Assembly: GCA_035548125.1 (NCBI GenBank)
Contig: DASZTV010000068.1
Coordinates: forward strand, 31,419 to 95,418
Origin: DASZTV01 sp035548125
Lineage (GTDB): Bacteria > Actinomycetota > Actinomycetes > JAFAQI01
Direction: 5' to 3'
DNA: 64,000 bases
Shown: piece by piece, positions 23,018 to 31,954 of the stretch
Layout of the letters: each line of letters opens with the position of its first letter
Numbering within the stretch: position 1 is the first letter of the stretch
Notes under the pieces: model-generated
Database searches by the model: none
Seen by the model: the letters and a program-made list of their open reading frames with translations, nothing else
Told to the model about the DNA's origin: nothing
Program-made: the position numbers and the translations under genes

Positions 23018-24472
23018 GTGACTGCGTCCCTTGAGGTCGAGGTGCTCCGGGACGCCGCCGTCGACGTGCTCTGCGACGGCTCGCTCGCCGAGATCGTCGA
23101 CCTGGTTGCCTACGTCGACGGCGATGCGATCGTGGTCGCGAACTCCGAAGGCGCCTCCCGGCTGTCGCGGACGGATCCAGAGACGCCCGCCGAGGTGATA
23201 CGCGGACGGGATCCGGTCGGCTGGCAGGACCCGCTCGCGTTCTCGACGCTGGTCGAGGAGCTGACCGACCCGTCGCCGCCGAACATCCGGAACTCCTACC
23301 CGTGGGCCGCCGAACGGTTGTCGTCGTTGTTCGCCGCGACTGCTGCGCCGGACATCGCGGTCGTTCACACCGGCCGCCATTTCTGGCCCGAGCGCGGCGG
23401 GCACCCCGGCGAGCACGGCTCGCTCAACGTCGTGCAGTCCCGCGCCCCGCTGATCCTCTCGGGCCCCAGCGTCACCGCCCGCGGGGTCCTCCCCGTCGCG
23501 GCGCGAGTGCCCGACGTCGCACCTACGCTCGCCTGGCTGGCAGGTGCGTCCCTCGCCGACCTCCGCGACATGGACGGCCAGGCGCTGGTCGACGTACTCG
23601 TGCCGCATCCCGGGCCTGTGGTGGGACTGCTCTGGGACGGCTGCAACTCGAACGCGCTCTACGCGCTCGCGGCGGCCGGCGAGCTGCCCGCGGTGGGCCG
23701 GCTGCTGGAACGAGGCTGCGCATTCGCCGGGGGCGCGATCGCGGAGTTCCCGAGCGTCACCCTGGTCAACCACACGTGCGCGCTGACCGGCGTCGGTCCG
23801 GGGCGCCACGGCATCGTCAACAACGCCTACTTCGACCGCGCGGAGGCCGTCCAGCGGCTCACGAACGACGCGCGGACGTGGCATCGGTGGTCGGAGTGGC
23901 TCACCCCCGGGATCCGGACGGCGTTCGACCGCGTCGACGGACCGACGGCCTGCATCAACGAACCGGCTGACTCCGGCTCGACGTACTCGACGTTCCGGCT
24001 GATCCGCGAGACCGGATCCTCGGGCGGCGCCGGCGACATGAACTCGCTGCTGCCCGATCCGAAGGCGGACCCGCACACGACCCAGGACTTCGTGGGGATC
24101 AAGGACTACGCGTGGTCGTCATCCGTGGACGCCGCCGGGCTCATGCAGATGCTCGAGCAGTGGCCCTCGCCGGGTGAGGCCCCGAAGCTCACCTGGTGGA
24201 ACGTGCTGCTCACCGACACCGGGCACCACGAGGGCGGACCTCACTCGGAGATCGCGCATGCGGCGATGCGGGACGCGGACGCTCGCCTCGGCGTGTTCCT
24301 GGATCACCTAGACCGGATGGGCATGCTCGACCAGACCACCTTCCTGCTCACCTCGGACCATGGCTCGGAGGGGGCAGACCCAGAATGCCGCGGCGACTGG
24401 GACGTGGCGTTGCGAGACGCCGGCATCCAGTTCCGTGACGAGGCCTACGGCTTCCTCTACCTCGGGGAATGA
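23018..24472 (+). CDS. Alkaline-phosphatase-superfamily phosphodiesterase, apparently permuted
   Basis: A 484-residue enzyme of the nucleotide pyrophosphatase/phosphodiesterase (NPP) clan. The catalytic set is readable: metal Asp207 in LWDG, nucleophile Thr248 in FPSVTLVNHT, D400-x3-H404 (DTGHHEGGP) and D447-H448 (SDHG). The last His ligand normally comes near the C-terminus, in a GxHG block followed by RxPLxxxGP and a DVAPTLxxLxG end. Here that block lies at the N-terminus (GGHPGEHG, H129/H133; SRAPLILSGP; DVAPTLAWLAG), and the protein ends soon after SDHG. The order suggests a circular permutation. GTG start; its stop overlaps the next ATG. Confidence 0.78.
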   Translation: MTASLEVEVLRDAAVDVLCDGSLAEIVDLVAYVDGDAIVVANSEGASRLSRTDPETPAEVIRGRDPVGWQDPLAFSTLVEELTDPSPPNIRNSYPWAAERLSSLFAATAAPDIAVVHTGRHFWPERGGHPGEHGSLNVVQSRAPLILSGPSVTARGVLPVAARVPDVAPTLAWLAGASLADLRDMDGQALVDVLVPHPGPVVGLLWDGCNSNALYALAAAGELPAVGRLLERGCAFAGGAIAEFPSVTLVNHTCALTGVGPGRHGIVNNAYFDRAEAVQRLTNDARTWHRWSEWLTPGIRTAFDRVDGPTACINEPADSGSTYSTFRLIRETGSSGGAGDMNSLLPDPKADPHTTQDFVGIKDYAWSSSVDAAGLMQMLEQWPSPGEAPKLTWWNVLLTDTGHHEGGPHSEIAHAAMRDADARLGVFLDHLDRMGMLDQTTFLLTSDHGSEGADPECRGDWDVALRDAGIQFRDEAYGFLYLGE

Positions 24473-25221
24473 ACGTGCCCAGCCGCCGTCGGATCCGTCC
24501 CACCGAGGTCGTCGGCGCGACCGTTGAAGGCGTCGGCAAGGGCGCGAACCTGATCTACGGCACCGTCGTCGGCGAGAGCCGGGTGCCGCTCACGCTTGCG
24601 ATCCTCGCGGCGATCGCTCTTCAGCTGCTGTTGCCCAAGTCGATCGTCCTGATTCACGAGCGGTGGCTGCTGCCCGCCTTGCAAGCGGCGGTCCTGGTCG
24701 CGTTGATCATCAGCAACCCGCTGCGCATCACCCGCCAGTCGCCGGTGGTTCGTGTGCTCGGCCTGGTGTTGCTCGGGGCGATCGCCTTCAACGACATCGT
24801 CGGCATCGTGCGGATGGTCGACCTGCTGATCAACGGGAACCAATCGCTGCAGGCCAGCTCGGACCTCACCGGGCAGGACCTGATCCGGGTCGCCGTGGTG
24901 ATCTGGGTGACCAACGTGATCGTCTTCGCGCTCGCCTTCTTCGAGCTCGACCAGGGCGGGCCGCACAGGCGGCTGGCCGGTGAGGGACGGGCCGACTTCC
25001 AGTTCCCGCAGCAGACCGGCGACCTTTCGGAGAAGTGGCCGAACTGGCGTCCGACATTCGTGGACTACCTCTACCTGTCGTTCACCAACTCCACTGCGTT
25101 CAGCCCGACCGACACGATGCCGCTGTCGAGCTGGGCGAAGATGCTGATGCTCCTGCAGTCCGCGTCCGCGCTCGTGACGATCGGCGTCATCGCGGCCCGG
25201 GCGGTCAACATCCTCGGCTGA
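24469..25221 (+). CDS. Integral membrane protein, five helices, pore-like loop
   Basis: A 250-residue membrane protein with hydrophobic segments at about 40-60, 67-85, 95-117, 138-160 and 225-247. Between the last two lies YLYLSFTNSTAFSPTDTMPLS. In position and style this resembles the P-loop of simple ion channels (Thr/Ser-rich, before a final helix), but it has no TVGYG-like filter. It overlaps the phosphodiesterase stop by 4 bp (ATGA), so the two are co-expressed. In M. tuberculosis a potassium channel gene (Rv3200c) lies near the adnB/nudC homologues; I cannot show a relationship. Function unknown. Confidence 0.65.
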   Translation: MNVPSRRRIRPTEVVGATVEGVGKGANLIYGTVVGESRVPLTLAILAAIALQLLLPKSIVLIHERWLLPALQAAVLVALIISNPLRITRQSPVVRVLGLVLLGAIAFNDIVGIVRMVDLLINGNQSLQASSDLTGQDLIRVAVVIWVTNVIVFALAFFELDQGGPHRRLAGEGRADFQFPQQTGDLSEKWPNWRPTFVDYLYLSFTNSTAFSPTDTMPLSSWAKMLMLLQSASALVTIGVIAARAVNILG

Positions 25222-25262
25222 GAAAAGGAGTCACCTCCCGACGGTCACGAAGCGGGCGACTC

Positions 25263-26369
25263 GTGCCGAGAATCCTCAACGTGCCCCAGACACGACAGTT
25301 CTCGCTTGCCCTGGTCGCTGCCGCCGTTGCGCTCGTGGGTGGCGTCGTTGCGCTCGGCGGATCCAGAACCGGGTCCGTGATCGCGGCCGCCGGACGGGCC
25401 GCGGACGTGACGGCGGTTGCGCCGACCTCTAGCGCCACGCCGGTGGCGAGTACGCCGCGCCCGGCCAAGGCCGTGGTCGCGGTCTCCGTGGCCGAGGTGT
25501 GGTCTCACCATCGGAAGGTGTTGCCGGTCGATCGGCCGGCGCAGCAGCGTCCCGCACGGGTGTCGACCTGGCTTCACCGAATGACGTTCTTCCAGCGCAG
25601 CCACCTGTACCGCCGACTGGCGACCCAGGTCCGCTACGGCGAGCTGGTCTACGTCCTCGGTACCCGCGGGCCTTTGACTCACGTGCGGATCCCGGACCAG
25701 ACCGGCGGCCGGTTCCCGAACGGCATCATCGGGTGGGTGGCCAGCCGCCAGCTCGCCCCGGAACCCGCAGGCTGGGAGTCGCACGGCCGCGTCGCCACCG
25801 TGGTCGCCAAGCGCGCCGCCCTGGACCGGACCACCGGCGGCACGACCCGGTCGCTGTCGGTCAGCTACGCGACGACCTTGCCGGTCGTCGCAGTGCACCG
25901 CCACCGCGTGGACGTCGCCGTACCGGGCGGCGTGGGCTGGCTCAGCCGCAGCGAGGTACGAGTACATGTCCCTGGCAAGGCCGCCCTGCGCCCCAGCCCG
26001 CACCGGGTGCTCGCCCAGGCGAAGCGCTTCCTCGGCCTGCCTTACCTCTGGGCGGGCATGACGTCGTGGGGATTCGACTGCTCGGGCCTGACCGCGACCG
26101 TCTACTCGATGCTCGGCATCACCTTGCCCCGCGACGCCGCAGACCAGTCGCTCGCCGGCCACGCCGTGTCAAGGCGGCACCTGCGGCTCGGGGATCTGGT
26201 CTTCTTCTCCCACACCCGCAAGCGCGGCGACATCCACCATGTCGCGATCTACGCCGGCAAGGGCCGGGTGCTGCAGTCGCCCTACACCGGCGCCCATGTC
26301 GAGGTCGTCAAGCTGCGGCACTCCTACCTCAACCGTGAGTACTGGGGAGCGACCCGCCTGCTGTCGTGA
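25263..26369 (+). CDS. Secreted NlpC/P60 cell-wall peptidase
   Basis: A 368-residue exported hydrolase that should cut peptide stems of peptidoglycan. An N-terminal membrane/signal segment covers about 12-35 (SLALVAAAVALVGGVVAL), followed by a Ala/Thr/Pro-rich linker. Two SH3-like stretches lie at about 75-235 (GELVYVLGTRGPLTHVRIPD, GIIGWVASRQL). The catalytic NlpC/P60 domain is at 250-368: the Cys in WGFDCSGLT, the His in DIHHVAIY and a following polar residue. GTG start with no strong ribosome site. It is convergent with the next gene (6 bp between stops). Confidence 0.88.
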   Translation: MPRILNVPQTRQFSLALVAAAVALVGGVVALGGSRTGSVIAAAGRAADVTAVAPTSSATPVASTPRPAKAVVAVSVAEVWSHHRKVLPVDRPAQQRPARVSTWLHRMTFFQRSHLYRRLATQVRYGELVYVLGTRGPLTHVRIPDQTGGRFPNGIIGWVASRQLAPEPAGWESHGRVATVVAKRAALDRTTGGTTRSLSVSYATTLPVVAVHRHRVDVAVPGGVGWLSRSEVRVHVPGKAALRPSPHRVLAQAKRFLGLPYLWAGMTSWGFDCSGLTATVYSMLGITLPRDAADQSLAGHAVSRRHLRLGDLVFFSHTRKRGDIHHVAIYAGKGRVLQSPYTGAHVEVVKLRHSYLNREYWGATRLLS

Positions 26370-26375
26370 CCGGAT

Positions 26376-26909
26376 TCACGCCGACGAATGGTCCGCCCCG
26401 ACGTCCCACAGGTGGTGGATCCAGTCGTGGGCGAAGTAGCGGCCCATCGACTCGATGGTGAAGTTCGAACCGTCGCTGCGACGGCCGGTTCGGCCCCACC
26501 CTTCCTCGGTCACGTCATCGAAGCTGTCCGCCACCGTGTCCGCTGCCGCTGACAGCTGCGAAGCCACGACTTCGGGCGCCTGCTCCTCGTAGCGGTCTTC
26601 CCGAGCGGTCTGGTCCTGGTCCCAGTTCGCGAACAGCGGGTCGTCGTGATCGAGCATCAGATGAAGGCGCTCGTCATAGATACGGAACACGTCTCGGACG
26701 TGACACGCGTATTCGAGGGGTGACCAGGTCGATGGATCGGGTCGCGTGCGGGCGTCAGGGCGTTGCAGGACCGTGAGCCACCGTGCTGCGACTGTTCGGA
26801 CCATCGAGCCGATCTGCTCGCGCGGAAAGGTCCACGACTCGAACCCACACTCAGGGCACCGTTCGCGCAGCACCCAGGTCCAGTCCTTGGTGTCGGGCTC
26901 GATGCTCAC
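26376..26909 (-). CDS. DinB-family protein
   Basis: A 177-residue four-helix protein of the DinB/YfiT group. A short N-terminal zinc-knuckle-like CPECGF is followed by helices carrying possible metal His residues in EYACHVRDV (about 80) and HDWIHHLWDV (about 165-169). In actinobacteria many DinB proteins are mycothiol or bacillithiol S-transferases; whether this one is cannot be read from the sequence. GTG start at 26909. It is divergent from the cytochrome P450 with 54 bp between starts, so they may share control. Confidence 0.75.
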   Translation of the reverse strand: MSIEPDTKDWTWVLRERCPECGFESWTFPREQIGSMVRTVAARWLTVLQRPDARTRPDPSTWSPLEYACHVRDVFRIYDERLHLMLDHDDPLFANWDQDQTAREDRYEEQAPEVVASQLSAAADTVADSFDDVTEEGWGRTGRRSDGSNFTIESMGRYFAHDWIHHLWDVGADHSSA

Positions 26910-26963
26910 CAGCCGGAGGCTGCCACAGCAACGGCGACTCGCCCAACCCTTTACGCTCAGACG

Positions 26964-28274
26964 GTGAGCCGGGTTAGCGCGGGATTCCGTCGGCAGGTGC
27001 AGTGGCTCGTCACGCATCGCGGTGCGCGGGCCCTGATGACGTACCGCGCTCGCCGCGGATCACCGGTCGGAAGGCTGCTGTTCGATCCCGCCGCGCGGGA
27101 GGATCCGTATCCGTTCCAAGAGGCGATCCGCGCCGCGGGGCGCATCGTGCCGGACCGGTTCATCAATGCTTCCGCCGACCACGCGATCGTGTCGGCGGTG
27201 CTGCGCGACAGCCAGTCGTTCAGCGTTGCGTTCACCGCGAACAGTGATGCGCCGGCCTTCATCAGATGGGCGTTCACCGCGCCCGACCCAGAGATCGCCA
27301 ACGTCATAGAGCCGCCATCGCTGCTTGCGGTCGACCCGCCGACCCACACCCGCTACCGGCGACTGGTCTCCAAGCCGTTCACGCCGCGGGCGCTGCAACA
27401 GGTGAGCGATCGCGTCGAGGAGCGCGCCGCCGAGCTGTTGGACGGTCTCGCCGGACGCCAGCGCGTCGACATCGTCTCGGAGTACGCCAACCTGCTCCCG
27501 GTCGCGGTGATCGCCGAGATCCTCGGCGTTCCGGCGAACATGCATCAGCAGTTCCTGGCGTGGGGCCACGCTGCAGCTCCGGTGCTCGACTTCGGGCTCA
27601 CCCATCGCGAGTACTCAGCGGTGCATCGGGCGCTCAGGGCCATGAACGAGTGGTTCCGGGAGCACTTCGACAACCTCCGGCGCAATCCAGGGGACGACAT
27701 CTTGAGCCAACTCGTCAACGCCGATCCGGAGGAGCGGCTCACCGATCTCGAGCTTCGCGCCACGGCGATGCTGCTTCTGGGCGCCGGGTTCGAGACCACC
27801 GTCAACCTGCTGGGCAGCGGAGTCGCCGTCATCTCCGGCGAGGACAAGGCTCGTGGCCGCCTCGCGGCGGACCCAGACCTTTGGCCACAGGCCGTGGAGG
27901 AGCTGCTCCGCCTCGAGAGCCCGGTTCAGATGACCGGCCGCGTCGCGACGGCGGACGCCGAGGTCGACGGAGTGGAGATCTCCAAGGGAATGGCGCTGAT
28001 GTTCTCCCTCGGCGGCGCCAACCGCGATCCCGAAGTCTTCACCAATCCGACGGTCTTCGACCTCGACCGCCCGAACTCTCGCGAGCATCTGTCGTTCAGC
28101 GCGGGCGTTCACTACTGCCTCGGCGCGAACCTCGCCCGGATGGAAGGGCAGACTGCGCTGAGAATGCTCTTCGAGAGGTTCCCAGACCTCGCTGTCGTGC
28201 CGGGTTCAGGCGTACGGCGGGGGCTGCAGTCGCTTCGCGGCTACGAGTCGCTACAGGTGGACCTGAACGCCTAG
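26964..28274 (+). CDS. Cytochrome P450
   Basis: A 436-residue soluble bacterial P450 monooxygenase. The I-helix oxygen-binding motif is LGAGFETT, the ExxR motif is EELLRLESP, and the haem-binding loop is FSAGVHYCLG with axial Cys385. The length is normal. The GTG start is preceded by a TTTACG stretch but no clear ribosome site. It needs a ferredoxin partner; the ferredoxin encoded at 37.5 kb is a 7Fe type and not obviously linked. The neighbouring ligase operon on the other strand could act on the same aromatic or fatty substrate, but this is inference. Confidence 0.92.
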   Translation: MSRVSAGFRRQVQWLVTHRGARALMTYRARRGSPVGRLLFDPAAREDPYPFQEAIRAAGRIVPDRFINASADHAIVSAVLRDSQSFSVAFTANSDAPAFIRWAFTAPDPEIANVIEPPSLLAVDPPTHTRYRRLVSKPFTPRALQQVSDRVEERAAELLDGLAGRQRVDIVSEYANLLPVAVIAEILGVPANMHQQFLAWGHAAAPVLDFGLTHREYSAVHRALRAMNEWFREHFDNLRRNPGDDILSQLVNADPEERLTDLELRATAMLLLGAGFETTVNLLGSGVAVISGEDKARGRLAADPDLWPQAVEELLRLESPVQMTGRVATADAEVDGVEISKGMALMFSLGGANRDPEVFTNPTVFDLDRPNSREHLSFSAGVHYCLGANLARMEGQTALRMLFERFPDLAVVPGSGVRRGLQSLRGYESLQVDLNA

Positions 28275-28285
28275 TGGTCTGCCCA

Positions 28286-28987
28286 CTAGCGCGGCGACCA
28301 GCTCGACGTGCGGAGCAGCCGGCTGCGCCAGGTGTCGCGGTAGCTCAACGCCTCGTGCATGAACATCCCCGGCTGCTTGAGCTCAGCCGGGGTGTCCTTG
28401 GTGATCAGCGTGAGCAGCAGGTTGTGGTCCAGCACCTTCTGCCAGAGCACCGCCTCCTTGCGTCGGCCGGCGCCGTATGCCGGCTGGAAGCACAGCTCGA
28501 TGTCGAGGAGGCGCGACTCCTTCGGTCGCTTCTCCATCGGCTCGTAGTAGCCCGTGCCCCAGAAGGTCGTGTAGTCGAGCAGCGAAGCGTGCGGCCAGCC
28601 GGTGTCCTCCATGTAGATCGCCGGCTCGTGGTCCTGCGGTGTCGTCGGCACCGTCGCGAAGTCGACGTCCTGCAGCGGCGACCACGGCACCGGCAACATG
28701 ATGTTGGACGTCACGCCGTGACGCATCGCGTCGAGGTCGGTCTGCCAGTCGCGCAGGTCGCCCTTCTGCAGTCGCTCGGCGAGGCGCTGCCAGGCTGCCC
28801 CGTCTCGGACGGCGGTCACGGTGACGACGTTGTATGCCGGTCCGGTGCCGTGCACCCAGTGCAGGAACCAGAGCAGCCGGGCGTCGTCCTCCTTGGCGAG
28901 CGTCGGCATCCACTCGTCGCGGATCGCCGCCTCGAAGTCGTCCTCTGCGCGACCGCGTACTTCGTGCACCTCGTGGACGTACAGCAC
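28286..28987 (-). CDS. Conserved protein coupled to acyl-CoA ligase
   Basis: A 233-residue soluble protein that I cannot assign to a characterised enzyme. Each half starts with a beta-like strand and an acidic helix (MLYVHEVHEVRG...; then AIYMEDTGW...). That hints at two dimeric alpha-beta barrel (NIPSNAP-like) units. Trp and Tyr are frequent (LLWFLHWVHGTG, TTFWGTGYYEPM). Its GTG start is one base beyond the ligase stop, so translation is coupled and it probably serves the same pathway. Confidence 0.6.
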   Translation of the reverse strand: MLYVHEVHEVRGRAEDDFEAAIRDEWMPTLAKEDDARLLWFLHWVHGTGPAYNVVTVTAVRDGAAWQRLAERLQKGDLRDWQTDLDAMRHGVTSNIMLPVPWSPLQDVDFATVPTTPQDHEPAIYMEDTGWPHASLLDYTTFWGTGYYEPMEKRPKESRLLDIELCFQPAYGAGRRKEAVLWQKVLDHNLLLTLITKDTPAELKQPGMFMHEALSYRDTWRSRLLRTSSWSPR

Positions 28988-28988
28988 G

Positions 28989-30416
28989 TCAGCGGCTCCC
29001 AGTCACGATCCGGACGACCGCCTTGCGGTCGACTTTGCTCATATCGGTCAGCGGGACCTCGTCGGCGAAGACGAGGAGCTCCGGCGTCTTGTACTTCGCG
29101 ATCCGCTCGGCGCACCACTGCTGGAGTTCGGCGGCGCTGACCGGTTCAGAGGTCACCACGATCGCGCCGACTCTTTCGTTCATCTCGGGGTCGGGTATCC
29201 CGGCGACGGCGCAGTCCGTGACGAGCGGATGGGCACGCAACGCCGTCTCGACCTCGATCGGGCCGAACTTCTCACCGCCGCGGTTGATCGTGTCTGACAG
29301 CCGGCCGCTGGGATACAGGTAGCCGTCGGCATCGATGCGCACCAGGTCGCCGGTGCGCAGCCAACCGTCGGTGACGTTCTGGTCGGACTGTACGAGCAGC
29401 TCGCCGACGTCGCCCGGAGGGACCTCGTCGTCGGTGCCGGGCTCCACGACCTTGACGGTCACTCCGGGGATCAGCCGGCCGACCGACTCGCGGTGCACCG
29501 GGTCGCGGGCGTCCTCCGGAGCGGTGTAGGTGATCCCGCCGAGGGTCTCCGTCTGCCCGAACGTGTTGATGAAGATGACGTGGGGCAGCTGCTCGGTGAG
29601 CCGTTCGAGGAGGTCGCCGGGCATCGGGCTCGCCCCGAACGTGATCAGCTCGAGTGCGGACAGGTCGGTCGCGCTGAAGTCCGGGTGGTCCGCGACCCGC
29701 GCGAGCATGGTCGGGACCATGAACGTCAGCTGCACCTTGTGTTCGGCCATCAGGCGCAGCCACTCGCCGGCCTCGAACCGCGGCTGCACAACGACGCTGT
29801 GGTTCCCGACGAAGCACACCAGCCCGCCGATCAGCCCGCCGACGTGGTGGGTGGGCACGCACAGCAGTCGCATCTGCGGCGCCGGGGGATCGACGTAGGG
29901 CGCGAGTCGCTCGGTCAGCGTTCCCCACGGGACGAGGACCGGCTTCGGCAGCCCGGTCGTGCCGCTCGTGAACAGCAGCAGAGCGTCCCGGCCTTCTCGC
30001 ACCGCGGGGGCGTCGTCGCTGTCGGTGGGGTCGAGCAGCTCTTCCCCGAGGACGGGTACGCCGAGTCCGGCGACCCGGTCGGCGTAGCCCTCGCCGACGA
30101 CCGCGGCGGCGGCCTTCCCTGCGATGCCCACCAGCGTCGACACCTCGTCGGGGGTCAGCCGCGGGTTGACCAGCGCAGGCGTCGCGCCGACCCGCATGGC
30201 CGCGAACGTTGCGGTCATCGCCAGCCGGCCGGGGTTGGCGACGACGTACACCAGGTCGTCGATGCCGACACCGGCGGCGCGCAGTCGCGCGGCGCCGAAA
30301 CGAACCGCCTCGCCGAAGTCGCGGTAGGTCCAGGTGAGGTCGGGATCAATGATCGCCACCGTTTCCGGCGACCGCAGCATCAGGTCATCGGCGACGGTGC
30401 GAAGGTCCAGCCTCAC
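28989..30416 (-). CDS. AMP-binding acyl-CoA ligase (ANL superfamily)
   Basis: A 475-residue adenylate-forming ligase that activates a carboxylic acid to its acyl-AMP and then CoA thioester. The P-loop is LLFTSGTTGLPKP (about 168-180), A5 is NTFGQTETLGG, A7 is LRTGDLV, A8 is GRLSDTINRGGEK, and the catalytic Lys sits in MSKVDRKAV near the end. It is a little shorter than typical (about 500-550). The GTG at 30416 is chosen because further upstream codons look non-coding. First gene of a two-gene operon; the substrate is unknown. Confidence 0.88.
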   Translation of the reverse strand: MRLDLRTVADDLMLRSPETVAIIDPDLTWTYRDFGEAVRFGAARLRAAGVGIDDLVYVVANPGRLAMTATFAAMRVGATPALVNPRLTPDEVSTLVGIAGKAAAAVVGEGYADRVAGLGVPVLGEELLDPTDSDDAPAVREGRDALLLFTSGTTGLPKPVLVPWGTLTERLAPYVDPPAPQMRLLCVPTHHVGGLIGGLVCFVGNHSVVVQPRFEAGEWLRLMAEHKVQLTFMVPTMLARVADHPDFSATDLSALELITFGASPMPGDLLERLTEQLPHVIFINTFGQTETLGGITYTAPEDARDPVHRESVGRLIPGVTVKVVEPGTDDEVPPGDVGELLVQSDQNVTDGWLRTGDLVRIDADGYLYPSGRLSDTINRGGEKFGPIEVETALRAHPLVTDCAVAGIPDPEMNERVGAIVVTSEPVSAAELQQWCAERIAKYKTPELLVFADEVPLTDMSKVDRKAVVRIVTGSR

Positions 30417-30522
30417 GAGAGCACTGTAGGCATCGGATGACCGGCTTCTCGTGGCGGTGGGCCTCCAGCCGGGTCGACCGGGGCAAGATACCTTCCGAGT
30501 ACTTCGTTGCCGGGGGGGGAAC

Positions 30523-31938
30523 GTGAGTCGAATCAAGCGTGCGGCCGGCGTGCTGCTCGTGGTGGTCGTATCGAGCGTCGGACTCGTCGTGCCGGACGCG
30601 TCTGGACATGCTGCTACGTCCGGATCCCGGTCCGATCGTCGAGCCGCAGCACCGGATGTCGGATCCGTGACCCCTCGGGTGGTGGGTGTGCGCCCCGTGT
30701 CGGGGCCTTCAGTTCACGGTTGTCGTGGTGCCGGAGCGAACACTCCACTGGTCGTCGTCGAGCCCAGGCATCCGCGCGTCATCGTCGTCTCCTATCTGAT
30801 CGGCGCCGGGGTAGCAGCCGTTGTGGCGCGATCGACAGACGGTGGGCGGCACTGGCATCGAACGGCGTTGCGCGGTGTCACCGACTGCACCGGGCTCGCT
30901 TCGGGCAGCCTGGTCGATCCGGCATTGGCGATGGTGGGTCGACACGTGGTCGCCGCCGAGAGCTTCCTCGGGAAGGGTGGCCCACAGGACTACGTCTTCG
31001 CGAGCAGCGACGGAGGCCGCACATTTAGCGGGGGACACCAGGTCGAATCCGCAAGTCCGGAGCAGCGGGTGTTCGTTGCGATCGACCCGTTGCACCCCCG
31101 TACGGTCCACGCCGAAGTCGAGTACCTGACCGATGCCGCCGGGCAGGGTCTTCCGGCGCTCCGGCCGGTTTCGGTGATGCAATCGCCGGATGGTGGGCAC
31201 CACTTCTCCGCACCGGTGGCGGTCGACGGCATCGGGCCGCGGTTCGAGCTGACCGCCGGCATCGTTGACACCGGGCGTGTCATCGTCGTGCTGTTCGCCC
31301 GCGTGTCCTTGAGCGAGGTCGGTACCGCATTGCTGGGTGGCACAGCGACCGAGACCCTGGTCGTCGCGCGCAGCACCGATGGCGGACGGACCTTCACCGG
31401 ACATCGCGAGCTCGGCTCGCAGACCTTCGACCTGCCCGGGCCGATCGCGCCCGGGGAGCCCACGCCTGCGGGCTGTTGCATCGCTTCGATGGCAGCCGAC
31501 CGCGACGGCCACGTCGTGGCCGCCTGGGCCGACGGCCGGAGCGGCACCGTTCAGGTGCGCCGAAGTCGCGACGCGGGACTGACCTGGCGTCGGGACGTGA
31601 TCACGCTGCACGACCCGGTCGCGAATGCCGCCGCCGCTCCCCTGCCGGGCGGTGGAGCGGCCGTGTTTGCCTACGAGCGGCGGACCGGCAGGCACGGTGA
31701 GGTGTTCCTCCGCCCGGTCGTGACGTTCCTAACGGCGCGTGGCGGTAGCCGGACGGTCGTGATCGGCGAGCGATTCGACGACGCGCGCATCACCGACGGG
31801 ACGGATGACAGCGGACCGGTTGGCCCGATGCAGGGCATCGCATACGCCGGTGCCGGCAAGGTGGTCGTCGCCATGACTGCGGCACGCGCCCACCGATCGC
31901 GTCATGCCGAGGTCCGCCTCGTCACGTTGCGAATCTAG
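30523..31938 (+). CDS. Secreted Asp-box (BNR/sialidase-like) beta-propeller protein
   Basis: A 471-residue exported protein. The N-terminal signal peptide (RAAGVLLVVVVSSVGLVVP) is followed by a disordered Ser/Arg stretch. The body has at least four Asp-box repeats: SxDGGRHW, SSDGGRTF, SPDGGHHF and STDGGRTF, plus SRDAGLTW. This spacing is typical of sialidase-like propellers. I see no Arg triad or catalytic Asp that would prove glycosidase activity. The GTG start follows a run of G (GGGGGGGAAC). A role outside the cell in binding or hydrolysing glycans is inferred. Confidence 0.8.
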   Translation: MSRIKRAAGVLLVVVVSSVGLVVPDASGHAATSGSRSDRRAAAPDVGSVTPRVVGVRPVSGPSVHGCRGAGANTPLVVVEPRHPRVIVVSYLIGAGVAAVVARSTDGGRHWHRTALRGVTDCTGLASGSLVDPALAMVGRHVVAAESFLGKGGPQDYVFASSDGGRTFSGGHQVESASPEQRVFVAIDPLHPRTVHAEVEYLTDAAGQGLPALRPVSVMQSPDGGHHFSAPVAVDGIGPRFELTAGIVDTGRVIVVLFARVSLSEVGTALLGGTATETLVVARSTDGGRTFTGHRELGSQTFDLPGPIAPGEPTPAGCCIASMAADRDGHVVAAWADGRSGTVQVRRSRDAGLTWRRDVITLHDPVANAAAAPLPGGGAAVFAYERRTGRHGEVFLRPVVTFLTARGGSRTVVIGERFDDARITDGTDDSGPVGPMQGIAYAGAGKVVVAMTAARAHRSRHAEVRLVTLRI

Positions 31939-31954
31939 TGACAGCGACCCGGAA

